From positions 124,001 through 188,000 of the forward strand of contig NZ_BMKD01000009.1 in the NCBI RefSeq assembly GCF_014643835.1: a DNA stretch of 64,000 bases, in the 5' to 3' direction. Made by a program: the position numbers and the translations under genes. The stretch comes from Mucilaginibacter rubeus (GTDB lineage Bacteria > Bacteroidota > Bacteroidia > Sphingobacteriales > Sphingobacteriaceae). The notes beneath the pieces were generated by a model. The model worked only from the letters and a program-made list of their open reading frames with translations, was not told where the DNA came from and ran no database searches. Of this stretch, positions 46,793 to 56,117 are shown piece after piece. The first letter of the stretch is position 1, and each line of letters starts with the position of its first letter.

Positions 46793-48016
46793 ATCGTTAT
46801 TCTCTGCCGTCCAAACTTGGGCTGGTTTTAGTTTTCCCTGTTGGTATAAGATCTCACGGTAATCATTACATGAATAGGCCTGCATATCTGCAAGCTTACC
46901 TTTGGTTAATATACCGCGGTCATTTAGTTTTAATGCCTGTGCTGCGCGGTAGGTTAAACCTGCAAACACTTCAGCAGTGTTTAACTTCTCAGCCGTTGCC
47001 ATTACCGACGCCTGCATCAGCAGATCGCCCATTGGAGCCGAGCCGGGGTTCCAGTCGCTGGCAATGGCGAGGCAGGCTCCGGCATCAAGCAGTTTCCGGG
47101 CAGGGGCGTATCCCATTCCGAGGCCTAAAGAAGCACCGGGTAAAGTTACAGCAACAGTATCTGAATTGGCCAATAATTTTATCTCATAATCGCAGCTGGC
47201 CTCCAGATGATCGGCAGAAGCGGCCCTTGCCTTAACTGCGACTTCGCTCCCACCTGTTGTAAACTGATCTGCATGAACAGTAGCCTCAAATCCCATTTGC
47301 TTGGCCCTGCTTAAATAAAACAGCGCATCGCTGGTATTAAAAGCTCTTTGCTCAATAAAAATATCAACGCGGTTTGCCAGATCCTGCTGCTTTATCTTCG
47401 GCAACAGATCATTTAACAAATACTTCAGATATTCACTTTCAGTACCATCAAAATCTTTGGGTTTAATGTGCGCAGCGAGACAGGTTGATATAATATGAGC
47501 GCGAGTTTTGTTAGCAGCCTGATGAATAGCTTTAAGTTGTTTCAGCTCCTCCACCACAGACAAACCGTAACCGCTTTTAACTTCAACAGTTGTTACGCCT
47601 TCTGCCAAATGACGGGCTATCCGTTTCGTCAGTAAATTGCTTAATTCAGTTTCTGCTGCCGAACGGGTTTGCGTAACAGAATCCCAGATCCCGCCGCCCG
47701 AGGCTGCAATTTCCAGATAGCTTTTACCGGCATTGCGCATGGCATAATCCTTAGCCCGGCTACCTGCAAAACAGATATGCGTATGGCAATCCACAAAGCC
47801 AGGCAGCAAGATCTGATCGCCGGTTATTTCTTCTATTTGTGCCGATGGATAACTTTTGCGGAGCTTTTCAAAATTATCAACGGCCAATATCACCCCATCT
47901 TCAACCAATACTCCGCCGTTGGCAACAATCTGCAATTGCTCATCCTTCAGCGCACCTTTAAGCGGCAAGCCTGTTAAAGGCAGTATTTGAGTGAATGGAC
48001 CTGTTAGTTTTTTCAT
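46790..48016 (-). CDS. hutI: Imidazolonepropionase
   Basis: A 408-residue amidohydrolase. DQILLPGFVDCHTHICFAG gives the HxH metal ligands, and EVKSGYGLSVVEELKQL and VHADQFTTGGSEV are family motifs. ASDWNPGSAPMGDLL gives the late Asp. It hydrolyses imidazolone-5-propionate to formiminoglutamate. Between hutU and hutI lies a 235-base spacer with nested palindromes, so the operon may be transcribed unevenly. Confidence 0.96.
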   Translation of the reverse strand: MKKLTGPFTQILPLTGLPLKGALKDEQLQIVANGGVLVEDGVILAVDNFEKLRKSYPSAQIEEITGDQILLPGFVDCHTHICFAGSRAKDYAMRNAGKSYLEIAASGGGIWDSVTQTRSAAETELSNLLTKRIARHLAEGVTTVEVKSGYGLSVVEELKQLKAIHQAANKTRAHIISTCLAAHIKPKDFDGTESEYLKYLLNDLLPKIKQQDLANRVDIFIEQRAFNTSDALFYLSRAKQMGFEATVHADQFTTGGSEVAVKARAASADHLEASCDYEIKLLANSDTVAVTLPGASLGLGMGYAPARKLLDAGACLAIASDWNPGSAPMGDLLMQASVMATAEKLNTAEVFAGLTYRAAQALKLNDRGILTKGKLADMQAYSCNDYREILYQQGKLKPAQVWTAENND

Positions 48017-48031
48017 CTTTCTATATTAGAC

Positions 48032-48234
48032 CGTCATTGCGAGATTGCGAAGCAATCCCATGACATAATAAAAATCAAGGTCATGCTGAACTTGTTTCAG
48101 CACCCCACTCGCTAAGCGGCCATGCTAAGCAAAGCGGCCACCTGTCCTATGGGATGCCGAAATAAATTCGGCATGACGGTAGGCGTATGACATCTTCCTT
48201 CAAAGGTCGCGGATTTTAATTACTCGCAATGACG
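48032..48234. repeat. Nested palindromic repeats between hutU and hutI
   Basis: The outer ends CGTCATTGCGAG and CTCGCAATGACG match those of the element before leuC. Inside, at 48080-48177, a second inverted repeat has ends GTCATGCTGAAC... and ...TTCGGCATGAC. One repeat therefore appears to have inserted into another. No gene is present. Confidence 0.8.
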
Positions 48235-48251
48235 CTTTTATATTTTGTACT

Positions 48252-49925
48252 TTACCACACTTTCAACCCAAACTTATCCGCCCATTCTGCAGCTTTATCA
48301 TATCCCGCATCAGTATGCCTAAAGATACCCATAGCCGGGTCATTGTACAGTACCCGTTTCAGGCAGGTTGCTGCGCGATGGCTGCCGTCGGCGAGTACCA
48401 CCATGCCGGCGTGTTGAGAATACCCCATACCTACCCCGCCGCCGTGGTGGAACGAGATCCAGGTTGCTCCGCCTGAGGCATTAGCCATGAGGTTGAGCAG
48501 CGGCCAGTCAGATACCGCGTCCGAGCCATCTAACATGGCTTCAGTTTCGCGGTTGGGCGATGCTACTGAACCACAGTCCAGGTGGTCGCGACCGATCACT
48601 ATCGGGCCTTTTACTTTGCCTGATGCCACCAGTTCGTTAAATATCAGTCCGGCTTTTTCACGTTCGCCCATGCCCAGCCAGCAGATGCGGGCAGGCAGCC
48701 CCTGAAATGCAATTTTTTCCCGCGCTTTTTTAAGCCAGGTGATCAAAGGCTTATTTTCGGGAAAAGCTTCGATCAGCGCCTGATCGGTAGCATAAATATC
48801 CTCCGGATCGCCGGATAACGCTACCCACCTGAATGGCCCTTTGCCTTCACAAAACAGCGGACGGATATAAGCCGGCGTAAAACCCGGAAAATTAAAAGCA
48901 TCAGCTTCGCCACCCTGCCGCGCAAACTCGCGCAAGTTGTTGCCATAATCAAATGTTATGGCACCTCTTTTTTGTAGTTCCAGCATTAAGCTCACATGCC
49001 TTGCCATACTTTTTAGCGAAAGTCGTTTATATTCAACCGCATCGCTCTTTCTCAAAGCAGCAGCTTCATTTAATGAGAGATCATTTGGAATATAACCATT
49101 CAATGGATCATGTGCCGAAGTTTGGTCGGTAAGCATATCAGGGATGATATTATCTTTCAATAGTTTTTCGAGCAAATCACCGGCATCGCTTACTAATCCC
49201 ACCGAAAGCGGCTCCTTTTTGGCGATGGCTTCTTTTACCCAGGCGATAGCTTCATGATACGAATCCGTCATCCTGTCGATATATTTCGTATCAACCCGCT
49301 TTTGGATCCGTGACGCATCCACATCGGCACCTAAAAACACGGCGCCTGCCATGGTTGCCGCCAATGGCTGAGCACCACCCATTCCTCCTAAACCGGCGCT
49401 TACAATGAGTTTCCCGGCCAGGTCACCATTGAAACGTTGGTTGCCGCATTCTACAAAAGTTTCATATGTTCCTTGCAAAATGCCCTGCGTACCTATATAG
49501 ATCCAGCTGCCGGCGGTCATCTGCCCGTACATCATCAGCCCTTTTTCGCGCAGTTCATTAAAATGCTCCCAATTGGCCCATGCAGGCACCAGGTTACTGT
49601 TGGCTATCAAAACCCTTGGCGCTTCGGGGTGGCTGCGGATAATCCCAACCGGCTTGCCCGACTGGATCAGCAGCGAGTGATATTCGTCAAGTTCCAGCAG
49701 CAATTCAATAATTTTACGAAGTACATCAGGATTGCGGGCGGCCTGGCCAATGCCGCCATAAACAACCAATTCATCAGGATTTTCGGCTACCTGGCCGTCA
49801 AGGTTGTTAAGCAGCATCCTGAGCGGGGCCTCGGTTTGCCAGCTTTTAGCATGAAGCTGCATCCCACGCGGCGCTTTATACACCGGGTGGTTAGCGTAGG
49901 TTTTAATAAATTCCGAACTCGTCAT
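48252..49925 (-). CDS. hutU: Urocanate hydratase
   Basis: A 557-residue urocanase. Early residues include [11 protein letters not shown], and [19 protein letters not shown] binds the tightly held NAD. The catalytic-Cys region is [18 protein letters not shown]. It converts urocanate to imidazolone propionate. The start overlaps the end of hutH by 23 bases. Confidence 0.97.
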   Translation of the reverse strand: MTSSEFIKTYANHPVYKAPRGMQLHAKSWQTEAPLRMLLNNLDGQVAENPDELVVYGGIGQAARNPDVLRKIIELLLELDEYHSLLIQSGKPVGIIRSHPEAPRVLIANSNLVPAWANWEHFNELREKGLMMYGQMTAGSWIYIGTQGILQGTYETFVECGNQRFNGDLAGKLIVSAGLGGMGGAQPLAATMAGAVFLGADVDASRIQKRVDTKYIDRMTDSYHEAIAWVKEAIAKKEPLSVGLVSDAGDLLEKLLKDNIIPDMLTDQTSAHDPLNGYIPNDLSLNEAAALRKSDAVEYKRLSLKSMARHVSLMLELQKRGAITFDYGNNLREFARQGGEADAFNFPGFTPAYIRPLFCEGKGPFRWVALSGDPEDIYATDQALIEAFPENKPLITWLKKAREKIAFQGLPARICWLGMGEREKAGLIFNELVASGKVKGPIVIGRDHLDCGSVASPNRETEAMLDGSDAVSDWPLLNLMANASGGATWISFHHGGGVGMGYSQHAGMVVLADGSHRAATCLKRVLYNDPAMGIFRHTDAGYDKAAEWADKFGLKVW

Positions 49926-51462
49926 GACTTAAATCAATTTGGTGAGCAATAGCGGCTTCGCCTGCGGTTTTCAGCAGGGAGCCATCTGTAATCAGTTTAT
50001 GGAGGCTGTTAATATCATCGGCAAAAACACGGTCGTCCTGTATAAAAGCTACATGCTGCCTTACCAATTGATGGCAGGCTTCAATAACAGGGGTCGATTT
50101 TAACGGCCTGCGGAAATCCATGGCCTGGGCGGCATAAAGCAGCTCAATAGCCTGAATGTATTCAATGTTATCTATTACCTGATGCAGCTTACGCCCGCTG
50201 ATGGAACCCATGGATACATGATCTTCCTGTCCTAAGGAGGTAGGCACGCTATCGGCACTGGCGGGGAAACACAAGGTTTTATTTTCGGTAACGAGGGCAG
50301 CAGTAGTATACTGTGGGATCATTAAGCCCGAATTAAGCCCGGCATCATGCGTAAGCAGTTTGGGCAAACCGTAACGGCCTTCGCTCATCAGGTAGCAACG
50401 CCTGTCGGCAATGTTACCAATTTCGGCCGCTGCTGTGGTTGCATAATCAAGCGGCAAAGCAAGGGGCTGCCCATGGAAATTGCCCCCGCTAATCGTATCA
50501 TCGGCGTTAAAAATAACCGGGTTATCGGTAACCGAATTGAGCTCTATTTCGGTAAGTTCTTTCAAATGCAGCCATGCATTACGTGATGCACCGTGCACCT
50601 GCGGCATACAGCGCAACGAATATGGGTCCTGCACCCTGTCACAATTAATATGCGATGAATTGATCTCCGATCCGTCAAGTAAAGTAAACAGGCGGTGAGC
50701 TACCATCCTCGTCCCTTTAAAGGGACGAATATTATGCAGCCGCTCATCAAAAGGGCGGATAGAACCCATTAATCCCTCTAATGACATAGCACCAATCAGA
50801 TCCGCACGGTTCAGGGCGTCATCCAGTCGCTGCACAGCTTTAACTGCAAAAGCCAGGATAAACTGCGTGCCGTTGATCAGGGCGAGGCCTTCTTTGGGGC
50901 CAAGTGATAAAGGTTGTAAACCATGCTTATTTAATAACTTCGAAGCAGGTTGTCGCTCTCCATTTTCAAACACCTCTCCCAAACCAATTAATGGTAAAAA
51001 CAGGTGAGACAAAGGAGCCAGGTCGCCAGAAGCACCGACAGAGCCTTTTTCCGGAACCACCGGGATGATATCATTGTCAATATGCCAGATAATCCGCTCG
51101 AGCGTAGTAAGCGCAATGCCTGAATAGCCCTGCGCCAAAGCCTGCACTTTGGTAATCATCATGAGTTTGGCAATTTCCTGCGGGATAGGCGTGCCCACAC
51201 CTACGCTATGACTTTTAAGGATATTGCTTTGCAGCAAACTGGTATCCTCCTCCGAGATCCGGGTATCGCACAGTGGGCCAAAACCGGTATTGATCCCATA
51301 AACCGGATGGTGGCTATGCACAATCTTTTCTACCTCACGCCATGAAGATTTAATCATGTCGGCGGCTTCTTTGTTAATGATACCCCTGGTTTTGCCTGCT
51401 GCTATGTCAAGACAAATACCTATTGTAAGATGGTCGGTGCCGTAATTAAATATATTAGTCAT
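49903..51462 (-). CDS. hutH: Histidine ammonia-lyase
   Basis: A 519-residue aromatic amino acid lyase. The A144-S145-G146 triad in [14 protein letters not shown] forms the MIO electrophile. [21 protein letters not shown] and [13 protein letters not shown] are family motifs. It deaminates histidine to urocanate, the first step of the pathway. Its ATG overlaps the end of the MarR gene by 8 bases and its end overlaps hutU, so regulator and enzymes are co-transcribed. Confidence 0.97.
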   Translation of the reverse strand: MTNIFNYGTDHLTIGICLDIAAGKTRGIINKEAADMIKSSWREVEKIVHSHHPVYGINTGFGPLCDTRISEEDTSLLQSNILKSHSVGVGTPIPQEIAKLMMITKVQALAQGYSGIALTTLERIIWHIDNDIIPVVPEKGSVGASGDLAPLSHLFLPLIGLGEVFENGERQPASKLLNKHGLQPLSLGPKEGLALINGTQFILAFAVKAVQRLDDALNRADLIGAMSLEGLMGSIRPFDERLHNIRPFKGTRMVAHRLFTLLDGSEINSSHINCDRVQDPYSLRCMPQVHGASRNAWLHLKELTEIELNSVTDNPVIFNADDTISGGNFHGQPLALPLDYATTAAAEIGNIADRRCYLMSEGRYGLPKLLTHDAGLNSGLMIPQYTTAALVTENKTLCFPASADSVPTSLGQEDHVSMGSISGRKLHQVIDNIEYIQAIELLYAAQAMDFRRPLKSTPVIEACHQLVRQHVAFIQDDRVFADDINSLHKLITDGSLLKTAGEAAIAHQIDLSHDEFGIY

Positions 51463-51964
51463 TGCCGGCTGGTTTTAAATTGGTATTCAGTTTTTCAACA
51501 ATATTATCGGCCAACTTAGTTTGCCTGAAAGTATTTTCAAGCGCGCTTATGGCCGGCAGTAATTGTTTTGCAGTTTCGTCTTTAGCAACGAGTTCGGCCA
51601 TCGATAGACTGATAGCATCCCACACCGGTACTACCTGCTTTAGTAGTTCACGACCGTCGGCAGTAAGTGTAACCAGCTGCCGTCTGCCATCGTCGGTACA
51701 GGTATCGGTGCTTACCAGTCCCCGCTTTTTCAAATTAGTGATCAGCTGACTGGCAGCCGGATGTGATATCTCTATTTGTTCGCTTAATTCTTTGATAGAT
51801 AAAGCATCATTCTTTGATAGTAAATAAAACACGGGAAACCAGCTGGCATCAAAATCGATACCTGCAGTTTGATAAGCACGATTAATTTCGGCCAAAAAAG
51901 CTTCGCTCAACCGCCTCAAACGGCTACCCAAAACCAAATGACCGAGACTTTGATATAAATTCAT
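51455..51964 (-). CDS. MarR family transcriptional regulator
   Basis: A 169-residue winged-helix protein. The recognition-helix region is LSIKELSEQIEISHPAASQL and the wing is KRGLVSTDTCTDDGRRQLV. It is the first gene of the hut operon, overlapping hutH. A near-perfect palindrome overlies its promoter region, so autoregulation of the whole hut operon is likely. Use of MarR rather than HutC or HutP for hut control is inferred from context. Confidence 0.92.
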   Translation of the reverse strand: MNLYQSLGHLVLGSRLRRLSEAFLAEINRAYQTAGIDFDASWFPVFYLLSKNDALSIKELSEQIEISHPAASQLITNLKKRGLVSTDTCTDDGRRQLVTLTADGRELLKQVVPVWDAISLSMAELVAKDETAKQLLPAISALENTFRQTKLADNIVEKLNTNLKPAGND

Positions 51965-51967
51965 GAT

Positions 51968-52003
51968 GCAATTTATATAAGTGCTTATATAATTGCAAAT
52001 TTA
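51968..52003 (-). promoter_or_regulatory. Operator palindrome and -7 box of the marR-hut operon
   Basis: 51968-51996 is a near-perfect palindrome (GCAATTTATATAAG / CTTATATAATTGC) starting 4 bases upstream of the marR ATG. On the minus strand TAAATTTG (51996-52003) matches TAnnTTTG and touches its upstream edge. The operator thus covers the predicted start of transcription. A -33 TTTG is not clear. Confidence 0.7.
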
Positions 52004-52035
52004 TTTTGGAGTCGTTTAAATATTATGTTTTTGAA

Positions 52036-52135
52036 TGTAGAGACGCATCACATGCGTCTACCCTTGCAAATCCCCGGAGTTACTACCTTACAAAGCACCT
52101 TGTCCTAAAGGAGACGCCTGTGATGTGTCTCTACA
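52036..52135. repeat. 100-bp inverted-repeat element (TGTAGAGACGCAT type)
   Basis: The ends are inverted copies of a roughly 24-base sequence that starts TGTAGAGAC. The left end also holds a perfect 8-bp hairpin (AGACGCAT/ATGCGTCT). The element lies between the hut operator and the terminator of the OmpA gene and has no coding frame. Confidence 0.75.
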
Positions 52136-52193
52136 TACCTCTCAAATAAAATTTAAACAGCCTCATAATAACCGAAAGAAAAAACGTCCATAA

Positions 52194-52225
52194 CAAAAAA
52201 GCTCCCGGCGGTTATCCGGGAGCTT
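52194..52225 (-). terminator. Intrinsic terminator of the OmpA-family gene
   Basis: On the minus strand AAGCTCCCGG pairs with CCGGGAGCTT and is followed by a T-run (TTTTTTG). It lies just past the stop codon of the OmpA-like gene and closes the long respiratory gene run. Confidence 0.9.
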
Positions 52226-52231
52226 CATTTA

Positions 52232-53059
52232 TTACTTAGTGATCAGGTTGTATAACTCATCGAGCTTAGGGGTAAGCACGATCTCTATTCGCCTGTTCTT
52301 TGCGCGGGCTTCATCAGTACCAGAGGCATCTATCGGCTGGAACTCGCTCTTACCTGTCGCAGTAAGCCTGTGCGGGTCAACACCTTCAGTTTCGGTGAGG
52401 TAGCGGGTTACCGAGGTAGCACGTAGAACGCTTAAATCCCAGTTATCCTTGATCTGGCCAAGGTTCTTTACCTTCTTATCATCTGTATGGCCTTCAACCG
52501 CCATATTGATATCTGCTTCCTTGTTAACTACTACGGCAAGCTGTTTCAATGCCGCCTTACCCTTCTCGTCAATAATAATACTGCCCGAAGGGAACAATAA
52601 CTTATCAGCTAATGATACATAAACCTTGCCATTTCTGATATCTACCGTTAAACCGCTTTGTTGAAAGCCTAATAATGCTTTTTGCAATTTATCTTTCAAT
52701 GCGTTGGTAGCCTCATCACGTTTCTTTAAAATATCTTCTACTTCCTTTAAACGAGCTTCACGTTTTTTCAAATCAGCGGCCAGTCTTGAGGTTTGGGCGG
52801 CCAATTCGTTAGCTTTTGATGATGTTGCATCCAGGTTGCTGTTTAATACACTGTTGTTTTTGCGCAGATCGGCAAGCTGGTTGTGCAGGCGGGCTGTATC
52901 TGCCTGCAGCTGTGCAAGCTCTCCTTCAAGGTTTGTTGTGCGGTTAGCTAAAGAGTCACGTTCAGCAACAAGGGTTTTGTATGCTTTTGGAGACATTACC
53001 TTGCACGAGTACATTGTGAAACATACAGCAGCGGCTAAAAATGCATATCTAATTTTCAT
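52232..53059 (-). CDS. OmpA family lipoprotein with coiled coil
   Basis: A 275-residue protein. The lipobox ends at Cys19 (FTMYSC). Residues about 30-130 form a coiled coil of heptad-like repeats (SLANRTTNLEGELAQLQ onward). The C-terminal OmpA domain binds peptidoglycan: AVEGHTDDKKV and the late ARNRRIEI-type motif (RAKNRRIEIVL). It probably links the outer membrane to the cell wall. It lies downstream of the DUF2461 gene. Confidence 0.93.
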   Translation of the reverse strand: MKIRYAFLAAAVCFTMYSCKVMSPKAYKTLVAERDSLANRTTNLEGELAQLQADTARLHNQLADLRKNNSVLNSNLDATSSKANELAAQTSRLAADLKKREARLKEVEDILKKRDEATNALKDKLQKALLGFQQSGLTVDIRNGKVYVSLADKLLFPSGSIIIDEKGKAALKQLAVVVNKEADINMAVEGHTDDKKVKNLGQIKDNWDLSVLRATSVTRYLTETEGVDPHRLTATGKSEFQPIDASGTDEARAKNRRIEIVLTPKLDELYNLITK

Positions 53060-53083
53060 AGTTATTAAGGGGTTTATATCGAA

Positions 53084-53746
53084 TTAAGAAAGGGCGTTCT
53101 TCAAAAATACATTAAGCGGGTGGATCATAGCGCACACATCAGTAACCAGCTTTTCAGCACCAGCCGTTGTAAGTTCTCTATCTTCCAGCTTATGCCAGGC
53201 CACAAAGCTTTTAAGCTTCAGCAGGTCGATATTTTCATTGTCGGGTTCATATCCTTTGGGTACCGACTTAAGTTGCTCCTGCTTCCTGAAATCGCCGAAC
53301 AGCTTAACAAACGCCTTATCATCGATGATCTTTTTCAGATCGGCAGCATTGTAATCAATTTCCTGGCGAATGGCTTTCAGATGCGGTGCTTCCGGCATCC
53401 AATATCCGCCGCCGATAAATGAATTACCTGGCTGGATATGCAGGTAATACTCAACACCGCCGCCTTTTAAGCCCGAGGTTGGCAAGCTTACCCCAAAGTT
53501 ATTTTTATAAGGCGCTTTATTTTTACTGAAGCGTATATCGCGGTAAATACGCATCACACATTTTTTGGCATCGAGGTTCTCGTCCATCCCTGCTTCAATT
53601 TTACGAACACTGCCGAGCACTGTGGTTGTAAAATCAATTACATTTTCGCGGGCCTTATCGTAGCGCTCTTTATTGGCGGCAAACCATTCGCGGTTATTAT
53701 TTTCGGCGAGATCTTTCAAAAACTCAATACTTTCCTGGTATATCAT
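53084..53746 (-). CDS. DUF2461 (TIGR02453) family protein
   Basis: A 220-residue cytosolic protein of the TIGR02453 type: FLKDLAENNNREWFAANKERY at the start, RIYRDIRFSKNKAPYKNNFG, and YYLHIQPGNSFIGGGYWMPE. Its biochemical function is unknown. Its start overlaps the end of the DUF983 gene by 23 bases, so the two are probably co-translated. Confidence 0.9.
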   Translation of the reverse strand: MIYQESIEFLKDLAENNNREWFAANKERYDKARENVIDFTTTVLGSVRKIEAGMDENLDAKKCVMRIYRDIRFSKNKAPYKNNFGVSLPTSGLKGGGVEYYLHIQPGNSFIGGGYWMPEAPHLKAIRQEIDYNAADLKKIIDDKAFVKLFGDFRKQEQLKSVPKGYEPDNENIDLLKLKSFVAWHKLEDRELTTAGAEKLVTDVCAMIHPLNVFLKNALS

Positions 53747-54128
53747 CGGTATCTAAATAGCTTTGGTAATGTATCTTGGGTGATAGCCAATACAACAAAA
53801 ACACACGCGAATATCTGAAATTTACAGGAGCAAGTGCAAAGCAGCCAAAAATTATGGCACCAAGATATAACCATGGCGAATCCTGGTTATGAGTAATCAA
53901 ATAAGTAAGCCACGCAATCCCGAGGGCCTCGCCAACATTCAGTGCGTAACTAACGTACATGGCGGCATAAAAATAACCCGGCTCTATCTCAAAAAAGAGG
54001 TTACAATGCGGGCAGTTAAGATTTATTTTATTGGAGAAACTGTAAGGGCTACCCTTAAACATATCGCCGCGCCTGCAGCGCGGACATTTACATTTAAGCA
54101 TAGCCCATGACTTTGGTGTTTGAGACAC
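53724..54128 (-). CDS. DUF983 family protein
   Basis: A 134-residue protein. The N-terminal part has two Cys pairs (CKCPRCRRGDMF and CPHCNLFFEIEPGYF) that look like a zinc ribbon. Two or three hydrophobic segments follow. DUF983 genes often lie next to cytochrome oxidase genes, as here. The function is unknown. Confidence 0.85.
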   Translation of the reverse strand: MSQTPKSWAMLKCKCPRCRRGDMFKGSPYSFSNKINLNCPHCNLFFEIEPGYFYAAMYVSYALNVGEALGIAWLTYLITHNQDSPWLYLGAIIFGCFALAPVNFRYSRVFLLYWLSPKIHYQSYLDTDDIPGKY

Positions 54129-54181
54129 GGTAGTATCTTATAAGGTTACAAAAGCGGCTATTAAATAACCGCAGCTGCTTA

Positions 54182-54460
54182 TTAATTCAAATTAAGTTTT
54201 TCGCCGCGCATTTCAAGCTTTACATCCTTACGGCGGTATTTTTTATACCAGATGTAACCACCTAATGCTACAGCAAGATACGGCGCGCCCAATAAAAACA
54301 AGATGCCGTTATTTAAACCCCTCGTTTTTGAGCTGCCACTTTGGGCATTGGTTTCAACTGTGGCGGCACATTGCGCGCACTGAGCTTTTACGGGTTCACG
54401 AGCAATCAGCATAAGGCCAAGGGCCAGTACAAAAAGGATAACTTTAAAACCTTGTTTCAT
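54182..54460 (-). CDS. Small CxxC membrane protein of the cox locus
   Basis: A 92-residue protein with a signal peptide (MKQGFKVILFVLALGLMLIA). A C-A-Q-C pair at the mature N-terminus and one membrane span (ILFLLGAPYLAVALGGYIWY) are followed by a basic tail. The start at 54460 is chosen for the signal peptide; an ATG 18 bases upstream is also open. A periplasmic CxxC with a single span suggests copper or thiol handling for the oxidase. That is inference from context. Confidence 0.7.
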   Translation of the reverse strand: MKQGFKVILFVLALGLMLIAREPVKAQCAQCAATVETNAQSGSSKTRGLNNGILFLLGAPYLAVALGGYIWYKKYRRKDVKLEMRGEKLNLN

Positions 54461-54485
54461 AAATACAAATTTAACCAATTATAAA

Positions 54486-55061
54486 TTAAAAATGATAAAA
54501 TGGGCGGATCATTAAATAAACCACCACACCGCTTGCGGTAACGTAAAGCCAGATCGGGAATGCCCAGCGCACCAGTTTGCGGTGCTTTTCAACCTGCATT
54601 TGCAGGCCACGGTAAAAGCTCAATAATATCAACGGCAAAACAGCGGCCGCGAGTATAATATGAGGAGTTAAAATGGCCAAATATATTGTCCGTAAAGAAC
54701 CGGCAGATGCTCTTTCCGCTTCTGACAATTGTCCGTCGCCGTTAAGATCGCCGTAAATGATCTCGTTACGCATCAGGTAATGAAACAGGATATACGATAC
54801 AAGGAATAACGACGATAAACAGAACGTAACAATGTTAAGTCGTTTATGTAGTGTTATATTTCCTTGTTTAATTTGATATAACGACAAAAGAAGCAATAAG
54901 GTACAAGTGCCGTTAAGTACAGCATTAAGCATCGGCAGGTAGGGTGTAAAAGCGGGAGCTACAGCCGGACCCGGTATCAGGTGCCTGTTTAACAAAACAA
55001 CTACTGCAATTACAAATATGGTAACACCCGCAACAAAGCGGATTATAAATTTATCACTCAT
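54486..55061 (-). CDS. DUF420 family membrane protein with EF-hand-like loop
   Basis: A 191-residue protein with five hydrophobic segments. DUF420 proteins are found in cox loci and are distantly like CtaM. Between spans three and four lies DLNGDGQLSEAE, a perfect EF-hand-type DxNxDGxxxxxE loop, followed by SLRTIYLAILTPHII with the usual DUF420 His. It lies 6 bases upstream of the CxxC gene's reading direction and follows sco. Confidence 0.85.
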   Translation of the reverse strand: MSDKFIIRFVAGVTIFVIAVVVLLNRHLIPGPAVAPAFTPYLPMLNAVLNGTCTLLLLLSLYQIKQGNITLHKRLNIVTFCLSSLFLVSYILFHYLMRNEIIYGDLNGDGQLSEAERASAGSLRTIYLAILTPHIILAAAVLPLILLSFYRGLQMQVEKHRKLVRWAFPIWLYVTASGVVVYLMIRPFYHF

Positions 55062-55067
55062 GGCAAA

Positions 55068-55766
55068 TTAATATAACGGCTTATCAACTTTACGAAGCTC
55101 TTCGGCTATCAACACTTTTATCTCATCGTTAAGGCGGTTTACCTCTGGTGTTACCGCTGCTTTGTAATATCCACGAATCCGGTGTTCCTGATCAACCAGT
55201 ACAAAATCATCGCTGTAAACAAAGTCGTTACCGGCTTTTGCAGCATTTACATAGAGGCCATTACGGGCAAAATTGTAAACAGATGAAGTATCACCACCGC
55301 ACATCAGCCAGCGGTTTGATTCGGGCTTAAATGTTTGCAGGTATTTGTTTAATACTTCCTGAGTATCATGTTCCGGATCAACTGTGATGGTTAAAAAGTA
55401 AACCATCTTGTTTTTGTAATACGTACCCACCAGCCAGCTCATGTTTTTGTTGATGGTTTGACAAACCGTAGGGCAGTTAGCGTAAAAGAAATTAACTACA
55501 AAAATCTTTCCTTTCAGTGTGTTCAGTGTAACCGGCTTTCCTTCCTGATCGGTAAGTTTAAAATCAGGAATGGTGTGGTAAATGGTATCAGGAATGTACT
55601 TGCCGTGAAATTTATGACCTGTTTTGGCAACCACCTTTGGCCCAAAAACAGCGAGGGGCTTATACCTGTTTTTACCTTTAGCGGTAAGTAAATAATATAA
55701 AAATCCCGGTACCGCTAATATGAGTACCAGGATCAGGATCTTTTTTAATATAGAAGCCTTGTTCAT
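55068..55766 (-). CDS. Sco1/SenC copper chaperone for cytochrome oxidase
   Basis: A 232-residue protein anchored by one N-terminal span (ILKKILILVLILAVPGFLYY). The thioredoxin fold has CPTVC (FYANCPTVCQTIN) and a later His in the VDPEHDT segment, the copper ligands of Sco proteins. It delivers copper to the CuA site of subunit II. Its start shares one base with the subunit IV stop codon. Confidence 0.94.
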   Translation of the reverse strand: MNKASILKKILILVLILAVPGFLYYLLTAKGKNRYKPLAVFGPKVVAKTGHKFHGKYIPDTIYHTIPDFKLTDQEGKPVTLNTLKGKIFVVNFFYANCPTVCQTINKNMSWLVGTYYKNKMVYFLTITVDPEHDTQEVLNKYLQTFKPESNRWLMCGGDTSSVYNFARNGLYVNAAKAGNDFVYSDDFVLVDQEHRIRGYYKAAVTPEVNRLNDEIKVLIAEELRKVDKPLY

Positions 55767-56104
55767 TACCTCAGGTCAACCCAGTGGTGGCTTTCGTTTG
55801 TAAGTACCAGGATTAAACCGATTATAAATATTACCGGAATTGCTATTGACAATATGAGACCCATTTTCTCAAACTTCAAGTGCATGAAATATGCAACTAT
55901 ATAAAATGCTTTAAGCAAGGTTAAAACGATATATACAGGATTGGCATACTGTATCGGAAGAATTCCTTTAGGCACACATACAAGCGCGATAAAGAATTCG
56001 ATACAGGTAATAACAGTTAAGATACCTGCAACCTGCCATATCCGCTTTCTGCTCATGGTTTCATGATCACCATCGTGATGAATTTCGTGCGATTCTGCTG
56101 ACAT
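55766..56104 (-). CDS. Cytochrome c oxidase subunit IV (caa3 type)
   Basis: A 112-residue membrane protein with three hydrophobic segments and HHDGDHETMSRKRIWQVAG at the start. YIVLTLLKAFYIVAYFMHLKF is the family signature (prokaryotic COX4). It is an accessory subunit of the oxidase. It lies 13 bases after a subunit III gene. Confidence 0.92.
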   Translation of the reverse strand: MSAESHEIHHDGDHETMSRKRIWQVAGILTVITCIEFFIALVCVPKGILPIQYANPVYIVLTLLKAFYIVAYFMHLKFEKMGLILSIAIPVIFIIGLILVLTNESHHWVDLR

Positions 56105-56117
56105 ATGATAAATATTT

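Noticed and set aside
46777-47235. 152-codon frame opposite hutI
   Set aside because: Antisense shadow of a well-conserved enzyme.
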